Assembly (NCBI RefSeq): GCF_900292015.1
Contig: NZ_LR130759.1
Location: forward strand, 3,596,001-3,660,000
Direction of reading: 5' to 3'
DNA: 64,000 nt
DNA from: Mycobacterium basiliense
GTDB lineage: Bacteria; Actinomycetota; Actinomycetes; Mycobacteriales; Mycobacteriaceae
The notes under the pieces were generated by a model that saw only the letters and a list, made by a program, of their open reading frames with translations, did not search any database and was not told the origin of the DNA. The position numbers and the translations under genes are program-made. Positions 8,701-15,248 of the stretch are shown here, in pieces; position 1 is the stretch's first letter; each line of letters starts with the position of its first letter.

Positions 8701-9303
8701 TCAGGGCTGGTATCGATCAACGTCCGCGCACTGGCGATGACCCGATCGAAACCGAAGCGGGCCAAAGGCAATGGAAATCCGCGCCCGGACCGATCCGGTC
8801 GTGGTTCGGCTCCCGGAAGACGCCCTCCGGCAGCGAGTCGAGCGCGAAACGTGTGCGCCCACAGACGGTGTAGCGATCCGCGGCGCAGAATCGTCGGACG
8901 AGGCGGTGTGTGCCGGTCGTCGTGACGGGATCATCAGCGGTGGTTTTGTGGGCTGGTCGCATTCCGGTGCGTAGGCGGGACCGCAGGCGCACAGAAATGC
9001 CAACGGAATTCGACCGAGATTGCGGATCTTTTGCGGGACTCCGGCCGGTATCCAGACCGCATCGCCGGCCCGCACCTCCCGCGCTTCGTCTTCTACCATG
9101 ACAAGTCCGCGGCCCGAGAGAATGAAATAGATCTCATCGGTGGCCGTCAATCGATGCCATACGGTCTCCTCGCCGACCGCCACGGTCGCATGGGCCAGGC
9201 TGACCGAGGTGATGCCCACATTGGTCCGGTCCGCCAGGAGCCGGATCTCCGACAAGTCCGCGGCGACAAACGGCACTGCCTCCCTGACACTGCTTACGAA
9301 CAT
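8701..9303 (-). CDS. Cupin-domain protein
   Basis: 201 aa from ATG 9303, chosen because GGAG lies about 9 bases upstream; ATG 9354 in the same frame lacks a good site. Residues ~25-110 are one double-stranded beta-helix cupin: ETVWHRLTATDEIYFILSGRGLV (motif 1 with H...E) and GDAVWIPAGVPQKIRNLG (motif 2). The motif-2 histidine is replaced by Gln (VPQKI), so metal binding may be incomplete. The tail after ~120 is Ser/Arg/Thr-rich and looks like out-of-frame DNA. The protein may therefore naturally end near 8960, with the present stop reflecting a frameshift. It belongs to the SDR-cupin-aldolase-MFS series. Confidence 0.72.
   Translation of the reverse strand: MFVSSVREAVPFVAADLSEIRLLADRTNVGITSVSLAHATVAVGEETVWHRLTATDEIYFILSGRGLVMVEDEAREVRAGDAVWIPAGVPQKIRNLGRIPLAFLCACGPAYAPECDQPTKPPLMIPSRRPAHTASSDDSAPRIATPSVGAHVSRSTRCRRASSGSRTTTGSVRARISIAFGPLRFRSGHRQCADVDRYQP
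8717..8992 (-). CDS. Possible small or decayed gene between cupin and aldolase
   Basis: This is a 91-residue frame with natural-looking composition in its second half (RYTVCGRTRFALDSLPEGVF, then HDRIGPGADFHCLWP). It overlaps the unconserved tail of the cupin frame. A third frame continues plausibly (FDRVIASARTLIDTSPER) to a TAG at 8647-8649, 11 bases before the aldolase start, where a preceding operon gene should end. The simplest reading is one gene broken by a frameshift near 8720-8780, or a misread base. No family was recognised. Confidence 0.3.
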   Translation of the reverse strand: MRLRSRLRTGMRPAHKTTADDPVTTTGTHRLVRRFCAADRYTVCGRTRFALDSLPEGVFREPNHDRIGPGADFHCLWPASVSIGSSPVRGR

Positions 9304-9407
9304 CGTTTGCTTCTCCAACCTTGGACTTGCGGGTTTCTGCGGGACACTAGTCATTGTGATGAACGAAATTGCTTAAGCAGAAACACATTTCGTCTATCGT
9401 GGAACGG

Positions 9408-10649
9408 CTAGACGGTTGCTCGCGCGGTCACGGGGACCCGGAAGTCGCCCTCCGCGTGAAACACGCCCAGGTGGTACTGGCTACTGGCGTATGCCTTGGA
9501 CCCCACCAGCTGTGACATCGGTGTGTGCACCGACTCCCCGCTGGCCAGCCGGGCGGCAATCGCATCCAGGTCGAAGCGCGGACGCCAGCCCAAGTGGTGT
9601 CGAGCCCGCGCGTTGACATACACCCGATCCACGGTGTCGGGAAAGCGCCATCCGAGTTCCTGCCAGATGGCCGCGGCCAGCGGTGCCCGGCGCGCGAATG
9701 CCGATGCCGCGTCGGTGCGCAGCTGCGCCATGTCCGCCCGGGTGAAGGGAGTGGTGGCGGAGACGATATAGCGGCCGAACCCGAGATGGGGTGCCCGTTG
9801 TGCCGCTTTGAGATGGGCGTCGACGGCGTCTTCGAGCGCGACCCGACGGCACGCGTATTCGTTGGCCTTGATGTTGTCTTCGCTGCGTCCGCCGTACAGG
9901 TGTGGCATGTCGTCGCCCTCAACGAAAAACCGCGAAGCGCGCAGTACCACGCATGCCAGGCCGTTGTTGCGATGCGCCAACTGGCAGAGGTCCTCGGCGC
10001 TGGCTTTGGTGACACCGTAGATGTTCTTGGGTACCGGTGTGACGGACTCGTCGATCCAGGCCGCCGGCTCGCCGGTCGGCGGAATGAGCGCATCCCCGAA
10101 AACCGTTGTCGAGGAGGTCATTACGAAGGCGCGAACATTAGCGGCCACGGCGGCGTCAAGCACGGCCTGGGTTCCGATGATGTTGGTGTCCAGAAATTCC
10201 CTACCGGGCACGAAGGCCAACTGTGGCTTGTGCTGGGCAGCGGCGTGAAACACCGCCTCGACACCGGTCATCACCTCGCGCATCAGGTCTGGATCCGTGA
10301 CGGGACCAACAACGCTGGTGTGCCGCGAAGGCCGGCTGTCCAGGCTGACGACGTCCGCGCCGCGCGCGCGGAGTGTGCGCACCAACGCCTCGCCAAGGTG
10401 ACCAGAGCTGCCGGTGACAAGTACTCGCCTGCCGCTCTCGGCCGCGATGGTCGGCGCGCCGCCCACCCGTCGGACCACCGAGCTGGGATGACCGGTGTTC
10501 CGGTGGCAAGTTTCCGTCCGACGGGCCGAGAGAACCCCTTTGCTACGCGGGGCACCGCCCGAATCACCGAGGGGCGACACCAAGTCGAGCACCTGCAATG
10601 TGCTGGCTGCGGCCACCCGTGTCTCGGGTGGTGACGTGACGAAATGCAT
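9408..10649 (-). CDS. NAD-dependent epimerase/dehydratase (extended SDR)
   Basis: 413 aa from ATG 10649, with GGGAG 8 bases upstream. After an unusual ~70-residue leader, the Rossmann motif RRVLVTGSSGHLGEALV appears, then the catalytic set MTSSTTVFG (Ser/Thr) and YGVTKASAEDL (YxxxK). A substrate-binding C-terminal half with VALEDAVDAHLKAAQ follows. Extended SDRs act on nucleotide sugars or related alcohols. It is the first gene of the minus-strand cluster and faces the divergent EthR-like gene across a promoter full of operator-like repeats, so it is the likely direct regulatory target. Confidence 0.9.
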   Translation of the reverse strand: MHFVTSPPETRVAAASTLQVLDLVSPLGDSGGAPRSKGVLSARRTETCHRNTGHPSSVVRRVGGAPTIAAESGRRVLVTGSSGHLGEALVRTLRARGADVVSLDSRPSRHTSVVGPVTDPDLMREVMTGVEAVFHAAAQHKPQLAFVPGREFLDTNIIGTQAVLDAAVAANVRAFVMTSSTTVFGDALIPPTGEPAAWIDESVTPVPKNIYGVTKASAEDLCQLAHRNNGLACVVLRASRFFVEGDDMPHLYGGRSEDNIKANEYACRRVALEDAVDAHLKAAQRAPHLGFGRYIVSATTPFTRADMAQLRTDAASAFARRAPLAAAIWQELGWRFPDTVDRVYVNARARHHLGWRPRFDLDAIAARLASGESVHTPMSQLVGSKAYASSQYHLGVFHAEGDFRVPVTARATV

Positions 10650-10718
10650 GTGCCGATCTCCCTTTCCGCCAGCTCAGCGACTTGATGTGCGCCCTCCGAC
10701 ACCGTCAGGTGGTCGGCC

Positions 10719-10746
10719 TCGACATACCGTACTAACGGTATGTCGA
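10719..10746. promoter_or_regulatory. Perfect 12-4-12 inverted repeat upstream of the SDR gene
   Basis: The arms TCGACATACCGT (10719-10730) and ACGGTATGTCGA (10735-10746) are exact reverse complements around ACTA. It lies 70 bases upstream of the SDR start and 132 bases upstream of the EthR-like start. There is no T-run, and it sits in a divergent promoter, so an operator is more likely than a terminator. The bound factor is probably the adjacent TetR-family protein or a second regulator. Confidence 0.75.
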
Positions 10747-10751
10747 CTTAG

Positions 10752-10856
10752 TCAACACTCATGTCGAACAACATCAACGTCTATGTCAATCGACAATGGT
10801 GTCGATGCTCTGCAACATCGCGTTGACCCATCTCGACACTTTGTTGACAATCGTCT
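10752..10856. promoter_or_regulatory. EthR-type operator region (repeats of CGACA / GTTGAC)
   Basis: The segment beginning GTGTCGATG at 10799 and ending near 10856 contains CGCGTTGAC, CATCTCGACAC and TTTGTTGACAATCG. From memory, this has the order and spacing of the 55-bp ethA-ethR operator of M. tuberculosis. Upstream, 10752-10798 holds further half-sites (TCAACA, ATGTCGAA, ATGTCAATCGACA). It lies between the SDR and the EthR-like gene and fits cooperative binding by several repressor dimers. Confidence 0.7.
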
Positions 10857-10878
10857 ACACGTACGTAAACTGAGATCC

Positions 10879-11526
10879 ATGTCCGCAACTTCCGAGGCGA
10901 CCGAATACGTCCAAGCATCTAGGGGCCGGCGCTCGTCACATCTCTCCGGCGACGACCGCGAGCAAGCGATCCTGGCAGCCGCCGAACGACTCCTGGCGGA
11001 GCGCCCGCTGGGCGACTTCTCCGTCGATGACCTGGCCAAAGGCGCCGGGATCTCCCGCCCAACCTTCTACTTCTATTTCCCGTCCAAGAACGCGGTCTTG
11101 CTGTCTTTGCTCGATCACCTGAACCTGAAGTCACGCTCGGCGGTGGAGGGGCTCGCCGAGAAACTACCGGCAGATCCCGCCACGGTTTGGCGGTCGGCAA
11201 TCAATGCGTTCTTCGAGGCGTGCGGGACCCATCGAGCCGTCGCCGTTGCCGGTGCCGCTGCCAAAGACAGCAACACCGAAGTTCGCCAGATGTGGTCCAA
11301 GGTGATGCAGCAGTGGATCGACTACAACACGGCGGCGATCAAGCACGAGCGCGAATGCAATGCGGCCCCTGACACGATTCCGGCCGAGGACCTCGCCGTA
11401 GCGCTGCAGCTAATGACCGAGCGGGTAATGGCCGCAACATTCGGCGGCGAACAGCCCGCGATCTCATATGAGAATGTCGTCGATACGTTGACGCACATCT
11501 GGCTGGCCAGCATTTACGGGCGCTGA
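10879..11526 (+). CDS. TetR-family repressor, EthR homologue
   Basis: 215 aa from ATG 10879; the frame is open further upstream, but that part is the operator region. The DNA-binding domain (SGDDREQAILAAAERLLAER, DFSVDDLAKGAGISRPTFYF) is nearly identical in layout to EthR, and the ligand domain keeps W/F-rich stretches (MWSKVMQQWIDYNTAAI, LTHIWLASIYG). EthR represses ethA, a Baeyer-Villiger monooxygenase gene. Here there is no ethA next door; the divergent gene is an SDR followed by cupin, aldolase and an exporter. So this is either a paralogue with a new target or a relocated regulator. Small hydrophobic ligands are expected. Confidence 0.9.
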   Translation: MSATSEATEYVQASRGRRSSHLSGDDREQAILAAAERLLAERPLGDFSVDDLAKGAGISRPTFYFYFPSKNAVLLSLLDHLNLKSRSAVEGLAEKLPADPATVWRSAINAFFEACGTHRAVAVAGAAAKDSNTEVRQMWSKVMQQWIDYNTAAIKHERECNAAPDTIPAEDLAVALQLMTERVMAATFGGEQPAISYENVVDTLTHIWLASIYGR

Positions 11527-11583
11527 CCGGGCGATCCGCGCCCCAGCCGCACGCTAGTTCTCGCGTTCTGATCGGCATTGTGG

Positions 11584-14478
11584 TCAACGGCGGATACGCG
11601 CGGGTAGCCCCCCGCGGCGCAGCAGCCAAACGATCACCCCCACCAGCACCGCCAGCACCGGGAGCCACGGCAGAACGAAACCAACCGCCAGCATGACGCC
11701 GCCGAAGGCGGAGAGCAACGACTGCCAACCCTGTTCGAGCGCGCCGACAAAGCCACCATGAGTCACCGTCGTCGACGCCGAAAGGGTGACGTTAATCGTC
11801 GCGTAGCTGATCTCGTCGCCCAGCGTGGCGCGCTGGGCCCGCAGCGAGTCCAACTCGGCCTGTCGTTGGGTCAGTGACGACTCCGCGGCGAGCAGGTCGG
11901 CGACGTCACCGGCCCTGCCCATGAGCTGCAGCAACCGATTGACCGAGGTTTGCAGCGCCTCGATGCGGGCATCGAGATCTACGCGCTGCGAGGTGACGTC
12001 GGCGTGGCCGATCGACATCGACTCGACAGCTCCGAGGTGCTTGGCTTCGACCAAGACCCCATCGAGTTTGTCCGCCGGAATGCGCAACACCAGGCTGACC
12101 GTCGGTGGCCCCGACCGGACGGACGGTCCCGAGCGCTCCGATCGCGAGTCCACTCGCCCGCCGGCGGCGGCGACCGCGGACGCCAGCCGGTCGGCGGCCT
12201 GCGTGGGCTCCGCGACGACTAGCTGGACCGATCCGGTGGTGACGATGTCGCGCTTGTAGGTACCGTCCGGAGGTGCCAGTGGCGGCGCCGGCGCCGCTGG
12301 CGCCGCCACCGTGTCCTCGCCAATGCTGCCCTTGGTCTCCGGAATGGTCGCATCCGAAATGGCTGTCGGCTTGCCACCCGCTAGACCCTCGCCCCCGCGA
12401 GTCGACGAGGAAAGTCCGTATTGGTTCAGCGACCATGCCCACCCGAAGCCGAATAGCAACACGGCGACCCCTGCCACCACTACCACATTGCGCAGCTTGA
12501 CCATTCGCGCTTGCGATGCCGCCTTGCCCGGATGCTGGTTCGCTGAAACACCCGGAATGTCGGCGTCATCCGGTGTCTGGTCCCAGCCCGCAGGTTCCTC
12601 GACGGGTTGCAGCACCCGATGCTGTAGTTCGCCCTCGGCTACCACCCGACCGCCCTGGCGCTCGTGAGCGAGGTAGGCGGTGAACCTGGATAGCACGCCG
12701 AACCGCAGCGAGGTGTCGACGATCCGCGTCGCCAACTCATCCCTGGCAGCGCTGCCACCTCCGGACGAGGCAAAGCGGTCTTCCAGGTCGCGGAGGTGGG
12801 CCCGAGCCCACTGAGCGATCACCGTCGGGTCGGCGCGGCGCTGGCCGGCGATCCTGATCGACCAGTCATCGTCTTCGCCGGTGGTACCGCGCAGGACGAG
12901 CGAACCGACGGCGCTCCCCCGATACCGCCCGGTCACCACCAGTGGCACCCCCGGAAAAAAGTCGGGTAATCGGGCCGGGCTGGTGGTGTCCTCGATGGTC
13001 GCCAGCCCCTCGGCGTACAGTGCCAGCGAGTACGCGAGCGGGGCGCCGATGCGGCGGTGGATGGCCTGCATTGCCTCGTCGAGTCGGTCCTCGCTTTCCA
13101 CCAACTCGCACCGTCCCCCGCCGACACTGGCCAGGCGGCCCAGGATTCCGGCGTTGACGGCCTGATCAACACCGATCGTGTGTAGCCGTACCCGGCCCAG
13201 ATCGTTGGACAGCTCACGCAACAGTTGATCCTCGTTGCCCACCTGCCCGTCGGTGATCAGGACGACGATGGCGTCCCGGTTATCGGTATCGCGCGATCCC
13301 CGCACCAAAGCCAGAGCCTGCCGCAACGGTGCGACCAGCTCGGTGCCACCACGACCATCCACGCCGGCGAGGTGCTCGACCGCGCGGTATCTGTGGCGGT
13401 CGCTGGCCTCGACCAACCCCTCGGGCAGACCGGTGGGTCGTTCGATCCGGTCATCGCAGGTCAGCACCGCGAACCGGTCGCCGCTGCCGAGTGTGTCGAT
13501 GATGCGCGCCGCGGCGCGGCGGGCCGTCGCCATCTTCCAGCCGCGCATGCTGCGCGAGCGGTCCAGCACCACCACCACATCTCGGGGGCGCGGCGGCGCA
13601 GTCGACGCCGGCGCCAGCACGGTCAGCCGATAGGTCCCCTCGTCGCCGTCCGTATCCGGTACCAGCTCGAGCGAGTCGGTCAGGCCGTCAGCGCCGTAGC
13701 GCAGCCGCAGGACGAAGTCCCGGTTGGCCCGCGCGTCGGGTTGCACTCGTATCCGGCCGTCGTCGGTGGTGACCGCGGGCAGGCTCGACCGCACCTGCGA
13801 CAGGGTGAAACCGGCAGGGTCGATCCCGACGTTGATGACCAGTGGAACCGGATGCGGGAAATCGGGCAACAACACGGGCGGGGTGATGCGCGAGGCGTCG
13901 GGGGCGGCGTCGGTGTCGTCGGCGTGGCCGTCGCCGACCGCGCTATCCGCCATCGGCTCGCCAGGGATGTACCGCGGCGCTACCACGAGCGGGAAGCGAA
14001 ACGTCGCCTCGCCGTCCTCGTAGGTCAGGGGGTTGATCAGCGTCAGCGCGACGCTCACCCGTCCACCAGGCACGATGTTGCCAACCCGGATGCTGAAAAC
14101 GTCCGGGCGTTCCTCCTCGGCGATGGCTGCCCGCCGGCCCGAATCCAAGGCCTGGTCGTAGGTCTGCCGGGCGGTCTGCCGTTCCCGCAGGTCGGCCTCG
14201 ACGACCCGCTCGTCGGTGGTCATCCGCATTCGGGTGACCGCGCTGCGATCCGGCAGGGGGAACACGTAACTGGCTTCCAGGGGTACGTCGAAGGTGTTGA
14301 CGAAGTCCTGCGTCAACTCGACCTGGCTGGTGAGTCCAGTGATATCCACCCGCACATCGATGCGCTGCAGCGGGAGGTTGCCCCGATCGGTGTGCAGGGT
14401 GCCCGGCGCGGCCCCGTCATCGGCTGCGGCCAGGCGCCTCGTCTCGGCGTCGCTCATCGACGTGACGGGGACAGTCAT
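11584..14478 (-). CDS. VIT-VWA-DUF4349 membrane protein (unusual domain fusion)
   Basis: 964 aa from ATG 14478, overlapping the MerR gene stop by 4 bases (ATGA). There is a VIT (inter-alpha-trypsin) domain at ~25-165, and a von Willebrand A domain at ~290-470 with a MIDAS motif VVVVLDRSRSMRG (DxSxS). A regulatory-looking region precedes a transmembrane helix near 680 (NVVVVAGVAVLLFGFGWAW). The C-terminal ~230 residues resemble DUF4349 (IVTTGSVQLVVAEPTQAADR, a coiled segment, VTLSASTTV), ending in a second membrane helix and a basic tail. VIT-VWA proteins are adhesion or complex-assembly scaffolds; DUF4349 proteins are usually separate lipoproteins. Cellular role unknown. Confidence 0.9.
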   Translation of the reverse strand: MTVPVTSMSDAETRRLAAADDGAAPGTLHTDRGNLPLQRIDVRVDITGLTSQVELTQDFVNTFDVPLEASYVFPLPDRSAVTRMRMTTDERVVEADLRERQTARQTYDQALDSGRRAAIAEEERPDVFSIRVGNIVPGGRVSVALTLINPLTYEDGEATFRFPLVVAPRYIPGEPMADSAVGDGHADDTDAAPDASRITPPVLLPDFPHPVPLVINVGIDPAGFTLSQVRSSLPAVTTDDGRIRVQPDARANRDFVLRLRYGADGLTDSLELVPDTDGDEGTYRLTVLAPASTAPPRPRDVVVVLDRSRSMRGWKMATARRAAARIIDTLGSGDRFAVLTCDDRIERPTGLPEGLVEASDRHRYRAVEHLAGVDGRGGTELVAPLRQALALVRGSRDTDNRDAIVVLITDGQVGNEDQLLRELSNDLGRVRLHTIGVDQAVNAGILGRLASVGGGRCELVESEDRLDEAMQAIHRRIGAPLAYSLALYAEGLATIEDTTSPARLPDFFPGVPLVVTGRYRGSAVGSLVLRGTTGEDDDWSIRIAGQRRADPTVIAQWARAHLRDLEDRFASSGGGSAARDELATRIVDTSLRFGVLSRFTAYLAHERQGGRVVAEGELQHRVLQPVEEPAGWDQTPDDADIPGVSANQHPGKAASQARMVKLRNVVVVAGVAVLLFGFGWAWSLNQYGLSSSTRGGEGLAGGKPTAISDATIPETKGSIGEDTVAAPAAPAPPLAPPDGTYKRDIVTTGSVQLVVAEPTQAADRLASAVAAAGGRVDSRSERSGPSVRSGPPTVSLVLRIPADKLDGVLVEAKHLGAVESMSIGHADVTSQRVDLDARIEALQTSVNRLLQLMGRAGDVADLLAAESSLTQRQAELDSLRAQRATLGDEISYATINVTLSASTTVTHGGFVGALEQGWQSLLSAFGGVMLAVGFVLPWLPVLAVLVGVIVWLLRRGGLPARIRR

Positions 14479-15125
14479 GATGGGCTCCGTTCATCTGCGG
14501 ATAGCAGGCCACGCTCGGCCAGCCGTTCGAGCAGCGGCCGAGCGGCCGCATGGATCGCGTGGAGGTCGTCCTCGTCGGGTCGGGAAGGCAGCAGTAGCAG
14601 TGCTCCGCCGGGCAGGCTGACCGCGGACAACGCTGTGACAGTGTCAGTTTCAGTGCCGTCAGTTTCAGTGCCGTCAGTTTCAGTGCCGTCAGTTTCAGTG
14701 CCGTCGGCAACGGCTGCGGCGGCGGGCGGGTCGGCCCAGAAGCGGCCCCGGCGGGACGCCGGTGTTGGTCGCCGAGGCGGTACCGGCCTGGCCGTGAGGA
14801 GTTCGTCGGGAACGGCGGCGACCCGCCGCAACGTTTCCTCGGTCGCACCGGCGAGTTCGGCTTGGATCTCCGCCAGCGAGCGCCCCTCGGCCTGCCGACG
14901 TTTGACGGCGACGATCTGCAGCAGGTGCCGGCTGCCGTATACCGCTGTGCGTCCCTGCATGACTGGCCGGTCGACGAGCCCGGTGGTGGTGTACCACCGC
15001 ACCACCCGCCGATCGGGCAGCTCCCGGACTCGCCCGTTGGGCGCCCCCGGGTATGCGGAACCGGCCAGGCTGACGGCGACGCGGCGGACCAACTCGTCCA
15101 GCGTCCAGCACGGCGGTGCGGTCAT
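14475..15125 (-). CDS. MerR-family transcriptional regulator
   Basis: 216 aa. The winged-helix domain covers ~1-80: LPDRRVVRWYTTTGLVDRP, GRTAVYGSRHLLQIVAVKRRQ, EGRSLAEIQAEL. A linker has four tandem DGTET repeats, encoded by an exact 15-base repeat. A short C-terminal domain lacks recognisable metal-binding cysteines, so it is not a metal sensor of the classical type. The start codon is just downstream of two TGACACTGTCA palindromes that probably form its own operator. It is co-transcribed and translationally coupled with the VIT-VWA gene, which it presumably controls. Confidence 0.85.
   Translation of the reverse strand: MTAPPCWTLDELVRRVAVSLAGSAYPGAPNGRVRELPDRRVVRWYTTTGLVDRPVMQGRTAVYGSRHLLQIVAVKRRQAEGRSLAEIQAELAGATEETLRRVAAVPDELLTARPVPPRRPTPASRRGRFWADPPAAAAVADGTETDGTETDGTETDGTETDTVTALSAVSLPGGALLLLPSRPDEDDLHAIHAAARPLLERLAERGLLSADERSPS
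14643..14704. repeat. 15-base tandem repeat (about four copies) inside the MerR gene
   Basis: The unit AGTTTCAGTGCCGTC is repeated about four times and encodes DGTET repeats in the linker. Because the unit is a multiple of three, copy-number change would vary linker length without frameshift. Confidence 0.85.
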
Positions 15126-15135
15126 CCCTCAATAC

Positions 15136-15160
15136 TGACACTGTCATACTGACACTGTCA
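15136..15160. promoter_or_regulatory. Twin TGACACTGTCA operators before the MerR gene
   Basis: Two identical 11-base palindromes lie at 15136-15146 and 15150-15160, a 14-base period, immediately upstream of the MerR start at 15125. A third copy (TGACAGTGTCA, the same site on the other strand) lies inside the gene at 14636-14646. The short palindrome in the leader of a MerR gene fits autoregulation. Confidence 0.75.
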
Positions 15161-15248
15161 ATGATTTGCTGGCGGGGCGGCGTGCGGCCGGCATCGGCGG
15201 TGATGCGTGGTTGACGTCCGCCCGTCGCACACGGGGGCGCCGACCCGA

